Below, in pieces: positions 1-9,551 of a DNA stretch of 64,000 nt. Below the pieces are notes generated by a model. That model was given only the letters and a program-made list of their open reading frames with translations, made no database searches and had not been told where the DNA came from. The stretch is from Asparagopsis taxiformis (Eukaryota; Rhodophyta; Florideophyceae; Bonnemaisoniales; Bonnemaisoniaceae), in assembly GCA_030407315.1 (NCBI GenBank), contig JALQPE010000403.1, positions 96,300 to 160,299 of the forward strand. Direction: 5' to 3'. The position numbers and the translations under genes are program-made. Every line of letters begins with the position of its first letter. Position 1 is the stretch's first letter.

Positions 1-608
1 GTTTGGGCGTGAATTTGGGTGAGTACGCCCTGTGTCGCGCGCGCAAATCGCTCGAGATCTTGCACGGTGGCGAAATTGGGGTAGGATAAATCGGCGTCGC
101 GCGCGTCGATTAGACGATCGAGCGCGTGGAATTGCACGTGCGGAAAGTCGGATACGGCGTGTGCGAGCGCGTCCAACAGCGGTGAGGGCGGCGGCGCGCT
201 CGCGTGCTTATGGGCTATTGCGCGTACGGCGTCGCGGAAAAATTGCACGCGGAGACGTGCGAGGTCTTCGTTGGACACGGCGGTGCGAACTGGCGGATGG
301 GCGGTTGGGGAACGTGTCAGCGACGGGTTGCGGTGGAATGTGGCGGTGTTGGACTCGGATGGTTGGAGGGAGACCTACTCGTGGCGAGTTCGATGTTGAG
401 TGCTCGTACTGCGGCGTGGGCGTTTCGTACGGCGCGGTTGGATTGGAGGAGATTGGCGATGAAGTTTTCATGATCGAAATTGCTGCATGGATGGGTGTTA
501 GATGGGGATGGATGGATGGATGGATGGATGGGGGTTGGGTCGATGTACGTACCGAAGTTGTTGTTGACAGTAGAGACGACTTTGTGACGAGGCGATAAAT
601 CGTGTCAT
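1..608 (-). CDS. NDUFAF6-like squalene/phytoene-synthase-fold protein, three exons, 3' end beyond window
   Basis: Read on the minus strand as exons 608-553, 482-379 and 289-1. The product starts MTRFIASSQSRLYC and continues through an ALNIELAT stretch and an RVQFFRDAVRAI stretch to an LIDARDADL-type motif and an LERFARATQGVL helix. That order is typical of the trans-isoprenyl-diphosphate-synthase-like family that includes the complex I assembly factor NDUFAF6. Intron 1 (552-483, 70 nt) starts GTACGT and ends with CTAAC...GCAG. Intron 2 (378-290, 89 nt) starts GTAGGT and ends with CTGAC...CCAG. The phases (2, then 1) restore one continuous frame, which is why I trust the model. The expected role is mitochondrial complex I assembly rather than carotenoid synthesis, by family resemblance. 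The C-terminus is missing and the start codon is the first in-frame ATG of exon 1. Confidence 0.72.
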
Positions 609-1696
609 GTCTTGTTTACGGTCGATGGCAATGATGGATGCACGCAACGGTCGGAGGGAAATGGAAGCGACTGGTCTGGTCGGGTCTGGACGGTGCGCGG
701 GTGTTGGCGGAAACAGCCAGTGACGAGGGGGTTCGTGGCGAGACGGGTGCAATTTTGAAGATTTATGCTGGCCCGTGAAATACAAACCAATTAAGGGGCT
801 GTGTGAGCGCTCGCGCGCAGCGGCGGACATTTGGCGTCCACTCTGTATTGTGTGGTATCGCCGCTCATCTGTCAGCGACGGCATGTTTCTCGGCATGGCA
901 TCGCGCCGAGCGCAGACCAAGCAATGCGTGTCCACGTCGGAGCGGTATATAGTTGCGTGTGGACAAGTTGTGCGCGATACAACGTATCGACGCGTCGGAG
1001 GCGGCCATGTGCGAAATCGGCATAGTTGACAAACGATTGCGCGTGTCAATGCACGTCATGTGCGTGTCGATTCGTTTGGAATTTGTCGACGAGTCGAGAA
1101 CAACGAGGCGCCGTCTGGCACGACTTTGTCAGAAGCGCTGAAACGAAAGATGGTATATTCGGTGGTAGATGGGGCGCTGTTTTATCACGACGGCGCTGCA
1201 CAGACGTCAAACGTCATGACGCTGGCGCGCAGATATGAAAAAATGGCAAGTCCCAAGTGTGTGGTCGTCATGCGCGAGTCGTTTTCTGGACGCTGAGTGT
1301 ATCATGTTTCCCATCAAAGCAAGGCCGACCGGGTGACTTGTGTGTGCGCGCGCAATCGTGACAGTATATGACGGTGCAATGCGATGACAACGACGTGGAA
1401 GCAAATTGGAAACAAAAAGTCGTAACGTTTTGTCGTCGCAATTGAGGTAATTTAACGTCTGAAAAAAAAAGGCATTCGGTCGCACAGGTCAAAAACTAGA
1501 GCGATTAAAACACACCTATCGTGCGGCATTTCCATTTTCTCATCCCTTTTACATAGATAGATATACAGTACACAAGTACAACTCACCCACTCTCTCACTC
1601 ACTCACTCACTCGCTCGCCTCACACACGTCCCCAACAGCAGCATCGCAGCCGACGCGCGCTCGCTCCCGTCCACACACACCATCCAATGCTCCAGC
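609..1696. promoter_or_regulatory. divergent intergenic region between the NDUFAF6-like gene and the HSF gene
   Basis: About 1.09 kb separates the two head-to-head genes, so it must hold both promoters. I see no clear TATA box or heat-shock element (tandem inverted nGAAn). The part next to HSF (about 1,585-1,630) is a CT/CA-rich strip with repeated ACTC units, probably 5' UTR. Short ORFs here are chance readings in GC-rich DNA. Confidence 0.4.
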
Positions 1697-2620
1697 ATGC
1701 ACCCGCACGACAACCGAAGATATGCGAGCGCGCCAGAGCGACTCATTTCAGTCGCCGAGCTCGTCGCGCCATCCAAGCCCACTTTGGACATAATGACGAC
1801 GACGACGACGACGACAGGCATGCCTGCGCCCTTGCGCTACTCGCACTTGCCGTCGCCCGACTGGCACGATCGCCATCGCCAGCCGCTTCATGGAGGTCCA
1901 GACAAAAGCACGCCGTCTCTCTCGTCCGACGTGCTCACGCACGCGCTCGATCAGCTCCCGCCTGTGCCGGACATCAAGCGCTACGCCAAACTACTCACGC
2001 CCTTCATCTACAAGCTCTACTGTCTCGTGTCCGACGTGGCGACCAACACGCTATGCGAATGGTCGCCGCATGGCAACTCGTTCATCGTGCACGACCCGGT
2101 TACATTTTCGTGCAAGGTGCTTCCGACCTATTTCAAGCACAATCAATTCAGCTCGTTTGTGCGTCAGCTCAACAAGTATTCCTTTCACAAACTCGCGCCC
2201 AGTGCTTTTATCTTTGGTCATACACACTTTCTGCGACAACGTCCCGAGTTACTACTGCAGATTGGTCCGCCGCGCCCGCAGGAACGCGCCGTCGACAAGC
2301 GCGCTATCGGAGGCGCGCCGCTCAGCTCGTTGAAGAGCGACGACTCCACCGCGCCCTACTCGCCCTTTGTGCAGGAGGACGCGCCAAGACTGCACCGCTT
2401 GTCGCTCGATAGACGTCTGCCAGACGTCGACGCCATCGAGCAGCTCGTGCGCAGTGCGGTGCTCAGGGAGACACAGATGCTGCATAGGGAGCTTCGAATT
2501 GCTGACGACGAACGCAATGTGTTGCTGCAGAGATTGTGCGACGCGGAGAGAAGATTAGAGTTGCTGGAGAATGTGCATGGACATCGGTTTGGAGAGAAGA
2601 GACTACGAACGGAGCGGTAA
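1697..2620 (+). CDS. heat shock factor (HSF-type DNA-binding domain transcription factor)
   Basis: A 307-residue protein. Residues about 98-198 form an HSF DNA-binding domain: TPFIYKLYCLV at helix 1, then the family signature around YFKHNQFSSFVRQLNKYSFH (residues about 145-164), which contains the recognition helix. A proline/serine-rich linker follows, and residues about 252-292 form a heptad-like coiled coil (AIEQLVRSAVLRE to LCDAERRLELLE), matching the HR-A/B trimerisation region. It should bind heat-shock elements in the nucleus. The N-terminus has a run of seven threonines coded by an ACG repeat (1,795-1,815). There are no introns. The ATG at 1,697 is the first in frame. The protein is short for an HSF and has no obvious HR-C region. 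The domain call is firm; the specific regulon cannot be read from this sequence. Confidence 0.95.
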   Translation: MHPHDNRRYASAPERLISVAELVAPSKPTLDIMTTTTTTTGMPAPLRYSHLPSPDWHDRHRQPLHGGPDKSTPSLSSDVLTHALDQLPPVPDIKRYAKLLTPFIYKLYCLVSDVATNTLCEWSPHGNSFIVHDPVTFSCKVLPTYFKHNQFSSFVRQLNKYSFHKLAPSAFIFGHTHFLRQRPELLLQIGPPRPQERAVDKRAIGGAPLSSLKSDDSTAPYSPFVQEDAPRLHRLSLDRRLPDVDAIEQLVRSAVLRETQMLHRELRIADDERNVLLQRLCDAERRLELLENVHGHRFGEKRLRTER

Positions 2621-3343
2621 CATATGGGCAGCATTGTATGAGCTGGAAGCAAGCGTGGCGCAGTGTAGCGCAGCACTGCACAGCATAGGACGGCGTTGCG
2701 TGCAGCAGCGCGGCAGCTTGTTTTATATTGGTGGATTGTTCCTCGCAGAACAATCCGAGTTGATAACAGTGCAACACGTGAGCGCTTTGCTGATTAAAGC
2801 GTGCATGCCTTTTTTTCTTTGCGCCCATGCTACACGTTCTGCGCTCGTATAATCATTATTGGCGCTGTATCTCTCGACACATTGCATCAACGATGTTGCT
2901 GCACAGTTTCTCGCTCACCATCGCTCTCAGAACATACACTTGTTCGAACATTCCCATCTACTATGCTTGTTTTGCTCCTCAATGAGATTGATTAAAATGT
3001 CGCAGCGCAACCGCACGTCTCCAACTCGCTCTCAGCGCTGCGCCCGAGCGCGCCACCCGTTGTTTAATGGGACGCACCAAATACTCACGTTATTCCTCCA
3101 TATACGCTATCGGGGGTAATCTTCTCACGTCTGATCACACTTGAATCATGATTGAATCCCCATCCAATCACATCCTGCCATACTTCCGCATCTATTTTTA
3201 TTTCGATCAAATTAATTCCTTTTCTAATACACAAATTAATTCTACCGTCGCCGCGCTCCGCCACCACATTCACGTCCTTGTCCACCAACCGGCCGCGCCC
3301 CAACCGGCCCGCACACGCTACCTTGCACACCCACAGATGCAAC
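2621..3343. other. intergenic region between HSF and DPH3
   Basis: About 720 bp with no supported gene. It carries the HSF 3' end and the DPH3 promoter. A pyrimidine-rich, AT-richer strip at about 3,170-3,260 precedes DPH3. No structured RNA or repeat is evident. Confidence 0.4.
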
Positions 3344-3669
3344 ATGGTAAGTCGACAACATTTGCTTCCGCACTTCTCCTCAATACCGACCACGACCACT
3401 AACCGCGTCCGCCCTCCCCTCCGCAGACCGTCTACGACGAGGTGGAAATTGAAGACATGATCTGGGACGACTCTACAAATGCCTACACTTACCAATGTCC
3501 GTGCGGCGACCTCTTTCAAATAACCACCACTGAACTTGCAAACGGCGAAGAAATCGCTCACTGCCCCTCGTGCTCCCTCGTCATCCGCGTAATTTACGAC
3601 CCAGACGACTTTACTACTCTCTCCACTCATCCCGCAAACGATTCCCACCCCCAGCCTGTCTGCGTATAA
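3344..3669 (+). CDS. DPH3: DPH3/KTI11 CSL-type zinc protein, ATG-only first exon
   Basis: Exon 1 is just the ATG at 3,344-3,346. It is followed by an 80-nt intron (3,347-3,426: GTAAGT at the donor, CTAAC about 28 nt before the acceptor, CCGCAG at the end), and exon 2 is 3,427-3,669. The spliced protein has 82 residues and begins [12 protein letters not shown]. It carries the CSL zinc finger ligands as CPCGD (two Cys) and CPSC (two Cys). DPH3 supplies electrons to the Dph1-Dph2 step of diphthamide synthesis on elongation factor 2 and also acts with Elongator in tRNA wobble modification. Length and motif spacing are normal for the family; the C-terminal tail after the domain ([14 protein letters not shown]) is lineage-specific. 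It ends 72 bp from the convergent epsin gene. Confidence 0.95.
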
Positions 3670-3741
3670 CTCGACTGTAAACTCATCCACTTGTTCACTG
3701 CTACTCGCCTTTATCTAGAATCTATACAGCCTCAAAAACAC

Positions 3742-5013
3742 CTACAAAACGCCGCTCTGTTTCGCAGTTGCCAACAAATCACCAAACGGATCATTGTCCT
3801 GCTTGCGCGTCAACGGAGCCCTCGTTACAGCCACAGACACCCGCTCCACTGCCCCATCCTCCTGTCTCTCGTCCGTGTGCGCCGTCGACCTCTCCAATCC
3901 ATTCGCATCAGACGGCGTAGCTGCAGTCGTCACAGTAGCTGCCGCAACCAGCTCCTTCCCAACGCTCATCGTTTTCTCCGCCGCAAGCTTCTGAATCAGC
4001 AACGACGTCGGCACCTGCGCAGCAACCTCCGTCTGCTGCTGCGGCACCTGTACGGTAGCAGCAGTCTTATCATCTCCATTTGTCAATGCAAGCATACTGA
4101 ATAAATCCTCCGTATCCGTCGTCACATACGACGGCTGTTCCACTTGACCACCCTTGTCCGCTTCGACCGCATCCGTCGCGTCGTCCCAGACACTCGCCCC
4201 GCCCCCGAGCAAATCATCCACATTGGCCATATGCGAACTAGAACTCTTCGTCTTCTCCTCCTCAAACTTGGCCGCGAAAGCGTTTGGTTGCGCGTCATAC
4301 GCGCCCGATTCCAACTCATCATCATCATCATACCCGGCATATCTGCCCGCCGAACTCGTGGTCACATTCGGACGCTCCTCCACCGCGCCGCCGTACCGAT
4401 AATCGTCCGACGACATGCCGCCCGGCCGACCGGACACGGACATGGACGTTCCTCCAGCCAATTTCGCGCGCAGAGCCTTGGACTTTTCTCTCTCCTCCTC
4501 GAGGAGATCGGCGTCGGTGAGCATGGCGACAACCAGCTGTGCCTTTGCGCGCACGTTGGCCCCTTCGTCTTTCATGGTTTTAGAGTCGACGTAGCGAAAG
4601 TTCTCCAGCGACTGGATGTGCGTAACGGCGCTGCGCGCCTCCTCTGCGCAGCGCGCCGAGCCGTGCATGATCAGGTGTCGCAACAAGTCGAGGCCCTTGT
4701 ATACGCAGCGCCAACGCGAGGACGTGAGTCGTTGCCAGACTATGGACATGATGAGCGCATAGTCTTCGCGATTGTACGTCGCTTGTGCTATCGCCATGAG
4801 ATCGGTGCCCGACGCGCCCCACGACGTATCGGCGGTGGCGGCGCGAACGCTGTTTTCAAGGTCGGTCATTACCATGTCCTTCAGTGCAGACGCTGTGGAC
4901 GCTTGCATGCGTCGCGCCGATTTCTGAAGGCCCTTCCAATCGATGGAGCGCCACTTTCGGGAGAGCTCGTCCATGGTTACGCGAATGCTCTGCGTGGCGG
5001 ACCGCTTGCGCAT
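3742..5013 (-). CDS. epsin-like ENTH-domain endocytic adaptor
   Basis: A 423-residue protein from the ATG at 5,013-5,011; a second in-frame ATG at 4,974 (MDELSRKW) is also possible. The open frame extends further upstream only to a non-ATG codon. The ENTH domain covers roughly residues 50-180. It shows an ATADTSWG motif, WRCVYKGLDLLRHLIMHGS, FRYVD, and NVRAKAQLVVAML-DADLLEEERE, all in the family order. ENTH domains bind phosphoinositides and bend membrane at clathrin-coated pits. The rest is low-complexity Ser/Ala/Thr-rich, with DLFSML and a C-terminal NDPFGDLL. The latter is a DPF-type motif used by epsins to bind AP-2 or clathrin adaptors. I see no ubiquitin-interacting motif. No introns. 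Confidence 0.88.
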   Translation of the reverse strand: MRKRSATQSIRVTMDELSRKWRSIDWKGLQKSARRMQASTASALKDMVMTDLENSVRAATADTSWGASGTDLMAIAQATYNREDYALIMSIVWQRLTSSRWRCVYKGLDLLRHLIMHGSARCAEEARSAVTHIQSLENFRYVDSKTMKDEGANVRAKAQLVVAMLTDADLLEEEREKSKALRAKLAGGTSMSVSGRPGGMSSDDYRYGGAVEERPNVTTSSAGRYAGYDDDDELESGAYDAQPNAFAAKFEEEKTKSSSSHMANVDDLLGGGASVWDDATDAVEADKGGQVEQPSYVTTDTEDLFSMLALTNGDDKTAATVQVPQQQTEVAAQVPTSLLIQKLAAEKTMSVGKELVAAATVTTAATPSDANGLERSTAHTDERQEDGAVERVSVAVTRAPLTRKQDNDPFGDLLATAKQSGVL

Positions 5014-5166
5014 TGAAGTGGTGACGGTCGGAAAGGGTGGCGGCAATCATTTCTAGTCTGTTTTTTTCGTTACACTGTGTGAACAGTCAGTGCAACTTTT
5101 ATTATACGTCAAATTACATGCAGACATGTGGCCAATTACTATTCGTTGTACACTGCTCACTGTCAG

Positions 5167-6099
5167 TCAAGGTTCATGTCGAAACGCCGTCCATCCGCAG
5201 TACAATCTTCTAAACACACTGTCGCCTACCCACAGTTCGATGCGGTCGATCCGTTTCACCAGACAGTATCCCCTTTTCAACAAAGCTTCCCTGGCTAGAG
5301 CGTCATCTTCTTCCAGCTCAATCGCCAAAGCGCGCACCAAAATTTTCTCAGGATTCAATTCCTTTGCCACTGTGACCAATGGCGATACTGCGTCACTAGC
5401 CGCTCGTTGGCCACTCGTCACCATCATCACATCCACAGTTCCCAATCCAATCGCTTCCAACATGTCGCCCAGTCGTAAACAACCACTCTGCGTCTTGTTC
5501 ACACCATCCGCCACGCACAAATTCTCCTCAACAATCCTTGTATTCCTGCCACGTATTTCGCCATGAGCGCTCTGTCCGCGTCCCGTGACAATCAATCCAG
5601 CCCATCCCAGCGTCCCCTCAAAAAACAGAGTATCCGTACTGTCCATGCGTGTCTTACCAAACGCAGCTGCTCGTATTTCCACAAAGCGTCCCTGTCGCTC
5701 CGCAGTTCCAGCATCATTCCTGAAAAACCACTCATACAGCAATTGATCCAGCCGCTCTTCACCGACCAATCGTCCATAAAAATCCAGCGCCGAAGCTCTT
5801 TGCTCTGTCCGATGTGCCGCCGCACCCGTCACAGAACCTGCTTTCACGAGCGGTATGATGCTGCCGTCCATGCCTTGGTGCGCCCAAAGCTGCCGTCGCG
5901 TAGGATCGCAGTCGTCGTTTGTGTACGGTACCACGCCATGGCTTTTTCGAGCCGTTTGTGTGCAATTGCAACTGTTCTGTGAACGCGTCCATATCGCCCA
6001 GCTGTAGAGCAGTAATGCGGTACCCCACGCAGCGGCGGTGACAAACGTGACGGTGCCGTCGGATATCGCTGATCTACGTCGTATCCGTAGCGCTATCAT
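5167..6099 (-). CDS. single-pass membrane protein with a divergent FkbM/Star-type methyltransferase-like domain
   Basis: A 310-residue protein starting MIALRIRRRSAISDG; the frame upstream has no ATG. One membrane segment lies near the N-terminus (about residues 15-36, VTFVTAAAWGTALLLYSWAIW), giving a type II layout. The lumenal part contains GRFVEIRAAAFGK, then DSTDTLFFEGTLGWAGLIV, then an RGRN motif and a later RLGDMLEAIGLGTVDVMM. This matches the order of FkbM/Star-like methyltransferases, but the SAM-binding glycine-rich loop (GAxDG in relatives) reads RAAAFG, and the acidic motif after the second strand is replaced by VTSGQ. The enzyme may be inactive or altered in function. It is divergent from the next gene across 452 bp. 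The family call is by pattern only. Confidence 0.55.
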   Translation of the reverse strand: MIALRIRRRSAISDGTVTFVTAAAWGTALLLYSWAIWTRSQNSCNCTQTARKSHGVVPYTNDDCDPTRRQLWAHQGMDGSIIPLVKAGSVTGAAAHRTEQRASALDFYGRLVGEERLDQLLYEWFFRNDAGTAERQGRFVEIRAAAFGKTRMDSTDTLFFEGTLGWAGLIVTGRGQSAHGEIRGRNTRIVEENLCVADGVNKTQSGCLRLGDMLEAIGLGTVDVMMVTSGQRAASDAVSPLVTVAKELNPEKILVRALAIELEEDDALAREALLKRGYCLVKRIDRIELWVGDSVFRRLYCGWTAFRHEP

Positions 6100-6551
6100 G
6101 ATGCATTGTCGTCGGCTTTGAGCGTACTGCTTCAACCATGGTGCGGCGCGGCGCGGCGCTTATTAGACCGATATCATTATGCCGGAGGGCTTGGTACTTT
6201 CCGTCATACTGACCACTCGACTGTCTGTTTGTCTGGTCGAATTAAAGACCAAGTGATAGATAATTGCAGGTTGGAAGCGACTCTTCGAATTGACGAGCAT
6301 CATATTTCTGTCTTGTGACTCGCCAGGTGCAACGGAATGGGGACGCCGTATTGGGATGCCCTTATCATAACTATGGCGCCGATTTTCATGAATTTTTCAG
6401 ATGTTGACACAAAACGTGCGCTACCAAGCAAAGTGATTCAGCCTGATCGTCCGGCTGAGCTCCACGTCAACGGTTCTAGACCAAACGTTTCCGCTATCCA
6501 TTTCATCAAACTCGACTGGCAGAGGCGAGCAACTGTACCCAAACCAATAGC
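6100..6551. promoter_or_regulatory. shared divergent promoter region
   Basis: 452 bp between the FkbM-like gene (minus) and the four-repeat protein (plus). Both start codons face outward, so this interval must serve both. No clear TATA box or repeated operator-like motif is visible. Confidence 0.35.
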
Positions 6552-7640
6552 ATGCGTCGCATAACGCTTTTCTTTGCATCCAGCGTGCACCTTCCATTGA
6601 AGTTGTCAGCAGTAGCAGCAGCAGCGGGGGCGGGGGCGCCGAATGCTCTATGCGCGTGTCGCGCGTCGGCGAGCGACAAGCCAGCCACACGCGCGTCAAA
6701 GCGGCCGTACGGGTACTGGAAGCATCGAGAAAACATTCACAAAGAGCTAAACGACTATCTGCAAACGGTGTCGAAAGACGACGCGCACATCATGCCGACG
6801 GAACGGCAACTGGTCGCGGCGGGACGCAAGGAGCTCGCCGGTGCGATTCGGCGGCATTCAACGTGGCGAGAAATCGCCAACGAGCTAGACCTGGTGTTGA
6901 GCTCTGTAGCGCGGCCGCGGGGACTCAATTTAATCTTCTGCACCCAACTGCGTTTGCGCAGCGGACGGATGCGGCCGTACATGTTCTGGCGCGAATTCGG
7001 CAACGTGGAGGAGGAGGTGCGACAATTCATGCGCGGGCGGCGTGACACGGAGGGGCGTGATGGCAGTGACGACGTGTCGTCGAAACGCACCATACCGACG
7101 GCGGCCGAGCTGGAGCGTGCGGGGCGTTCGGATCTGATCCGTGCGATCGGGATGCACGGCGGGTGGGAGCGTGTGGCGGAGCGGATGCAATTGCGCGAGC
7201 ATCGGCGCTCGGCGTGGGGCGAGTTTGCAGCGGTGCAGACGGAGATTGAACGCATTATCGCGGACGGTAAGCTGCGTGAGGACATGATGCCGTCACTTGC
7301 GGTGCTCAAACGCGACGGCGCTAGGGGACTGTATTCGGCGGTGGTGCGACGGCATGGCGGCGCGACAGCGGTCGCCAAACGTATGGGTCTGACGATCGCG
7401 GTCGAGAGGAAACCGAGAGGGTACTGGGCGTGCGCGCAGAATCGGAGGAGAGAGGTGGAAGATTGTGTGCGTGTGCTGTGTGAGAGACGTAAGGATAGGG
7501 ATGCGATGGCGATGCCGACTCGTGTGGAATTGAATGAGATTGGTCGTACGGATGTTACGAGAGGGGTGATGCGTTACGGTGGATTCCGAGCGATTGCATG
7601 CCAACTGGGCCTTAACGTCGTGCATGACGAAGATGCGTAA
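6552..7640 (+). CDS. four-repeat PxGYW / MPTxxEL protein of plant and algal type, probable organelle-targeted
   Basis: A 362-residue protein with four copies of a 60-75-residue repeat, at roughly 53-117, 132-205, 206-275 and 278-355. Each repeat starts with an aromatic motif (RPYGYWKHREN, RPYMFWREFGN, RSAWGEFAAVQ, KPRGYWACAQN), has an amphipathic helix, a MPT or IPT turn, and ends in a small helical unit such as GRKELAGAIRRHSTWREIA. I associate this repeat with proteins of plants and algae and know no settled function; its C-terminal half looks like a helix-turn-helix, so nucleic-acid binding is possible. The N-terminal 50 residues are Ala/Ser/Arg-rich, lack acidic residues until about 52, and resemble a chloroplast or mitochondrial transit peptide. 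No introns. The start is the first ATG. Confidence 0.65.
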   Translation: MRRITLFFASSVHLPLKLSAVAAAAGAGAPNALCACRASASDKPATRASKRPYGYWKHRENIHKELNDYLQTVSKDDAHIMPTERQLVAAGRKELAGAIRRHSTWREIANELDLVLSSVARPRGLNLIFCTQLRLRSGRMRPYMFWREFGNVEEEVRQFMRGRRDTEGRDGSDDVSSKRTIPTAAELERAGRSDLIRAIGMHGGWERVAERMQLREHRRSAWGEFAAVQTEIERIIADGKLREDMMPSLAVLKRDGARGLYSAVVRRHGGATAVAKRMGLTIAVERKPRGYWACAQNRRREVEDCVRVLCERRKDRDAMAMPTRVELNEIGRTDVTRGVMRYGGFRAIACQLGLNVVHDEDA

Positions 7641-8483
7641 ATTGAAGCGTCGCTGCAGCTGACACTGCCGGTTGTCATACACTACAATCGGGACAGATTT
7701 GGCGTGCCGTCACGGCGTGGTTTAGGGACAGTTGTCTCGACAAGAGGAGGTTGGCGGGTACAGCCGCTCAGGAGGACGGGACAGACGTCGTGCCAATGTC
7801 TATTTATGCGAGTAGACTAGACATATGAAACGTGACGTTTCTGAGAGTCCTCTCGTTGTTGCACTAGAGCGCCCCGCACAGCAATTGCCACCTGGAGGAG
7901 ATGATGACCGAGTTACGTAATGTCAACTGGTAAAACCTTACTGACAGACCGAGCAGAAAACCCGATCTGATTTGCTCATGTGGTTGTCTCGATGCCGCGC
8001 TATCAAATGCTTACAAGACGGACAGGTCCGCAATTCGTTACGTGCGCTTTGTTGCATCAATCACATCAGTTGAGCTTGGCGTCAATTAACTGGCCGCCGA
8101 CATAACTGAACCCAAAATTATGCACGGCCCATGCAACCAATAATTCGTATGGACCACAACCCAAAATTACACGCCGTACACAATACTTTGACCGTGCACG
8201 CCCCCCACCCGACTAGACGCGGCGTGGAAACAAGCAAACAATATATTTCTCCCTTCCCATCGAGTCCATCCATCCACTTACAAGTGCTTCTGCTGCACTC
8301 TGTTGCGATAGCGCCCCGCCACACCGGACCATTTCCAACTTGGATCATACCGCACACATGATCGCACTTGCCGACTCTCCATGATGCCGCCCTCAATCAG
8401 AAACTGCATAGAAATACTACCCATCGTGCTAACCGATATCAAAATTTCGTTCGCTGTTCACTCGTCAAATCACCAACAGCAAA
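7641..8483. other. intergenic region, no gene seen
   Basis: About 840 bp between two genes on the same strand. I find no ORF with coding character, no repeat and no RNA gene. The last 100 bp should include the promoter and leader of the Cys-rich gene. Confidence 0.35.
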
Positions 8484-9551
8484 ATGTCACAACCTAACCC
8501 GCAGCCATGCCGCCACACAATCATCACACTGCTAATCGCAATCACAACCATGCACCTCTGCGCGCACGCGCTACCCCCGTCGCTGTCGCCATCGCAGCTT
8601 CTGACGGCGCTCAACCTTTCGTCAGCAACCGCACGCACGGAGCGATCGGCGACGCCATCCGCGCAGTTGCTGGTCGACATGCAGATAATGCAGACATGCG
8701 GTCTGGCGGAAGCGAAACCGTGTGAAATCAGCAAGTTTTCCGCATGTCGCCAAACATGTCTCCAACCCGGGGCGACGGTGCGTGACAATTGCTGCTGCGA
8801 GCAGCACCAAGACGGCAACGTGACCATCGCGGAACTCGGCGGTTGCATCACTAACTACCGCATCGAGGGGTTTACACACTCGGACGCGTCCGGATTCATC
8901 GACATCGTCGTGCTACGCAGCGACATGCGCTCGATCCGTAGCGTGTGCACGCGGCGCGCGTCGCCGACGGACGCGTGCGCCTGTCTGCAGATCTGGGTGA
9001 TGGACCGGCCTGAATTCGAGTATGCGCAGCGACAGGTTGCCGAGGGCGGCGATGTGAACGACCGAAGCATCTGTGTCATACCAGAAACGCCGGCGCCTTC
9101 TGCGGACGCGCCGCCGATCGTCGTGGACAACATGCTTCCGCCGCCGCCGGGCGTCGCGGCGGACGATTCGGCCACGTGCGTCGACGAGACGTATCTACGC
9201 GCGGTCGGTTTCGACGAGCGTCATTTCGTGCATCGACGTAGCGTTGTGGCGCGCGTGCTGTGCCCGCTGCACGCGTCCGTGCCGTGCGGCACCGCGCAGC
9301 ATAAACTGCGCGTCGATGGCGTGGACGGGTCGTACGGGTGGTTTTGTGCGCGTCGGTTGGTGTGCGAGACAAGATGGGCACGCGTCAATGCGGTGTACGC
9401 GCATCGCTGGACGGAGCGACGGGAAGGTGACGTGGTCGTGACTATGTTTGATGTGCGCTATTCGGAGGTGGCGCAGACGGCCGTTCATCGCGTGCTGTGC
9501 GGCGCGAGATCGGGCCGGCGGATGGTGATGGGCGGTGTGGGGGGTACATAA
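8484..9551 (+). CDS. secreted cysteine-rich protein of unknown function
   Basis: A 355-residue protein. Residues about 12-29 (TIITLLIAITTMHLCAHA) form a hydrophobic signal peptide. Residues about 70-190 hold a Cys-rich domain with CEISKFSACRQTCLQPG, a CCCEQH cluster and CACLQIW. A Pro/Ala linker with PPPPGV follows, then a second part with several Cys (VLCPLHASVPCG, GWFCARRLVCETRW, VLCGARS) and many Trp/Tyr. This suggests a disulfide-bonded extracellular protein in two modules. I do not recognise the family. Codon use matches its GC-rich neighbours, so it looks like a resident gene. No introns. Confidence 0.7.
   Translation: MSQPNPQPCRHTIITLLIAITTMHLCAHALPPSLSPSQLLTALNLSSATARTERSATPSAQLLVDMQIMQTCGLAEAKPCEISKFSACRQTCLQPGATVRDNCCCEQHQDGNVTIAELGGCITNYRIEGFTHSDASGFIDIVVLRSDMRSIRSVCTRRASPTDACACLQIWVMDRPEFEYAQRQVAEGGDVNDRSICVIPETPAPSADAPPIVVDNMLPPPPGVAADDSATCVDETYLRAVGFDERHFVHRRSVVARVLCPLHASVPCGTAQHKLRVDGVDGSYGWFCARRLVCETRWARVNAVYAHRWTERREGDVVVTMFDVRYSEVAQTAVHRVLCGARSGRRMVMGGVGGT

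Noticed and set aside
208..471. Minus-strand 87-codon ORF starting MKTSSPISSNP
   Set aside because: It lies in a different frame from the spliced NDUFAF6-like reading, which matches the family on both sides of a well-formed intron.
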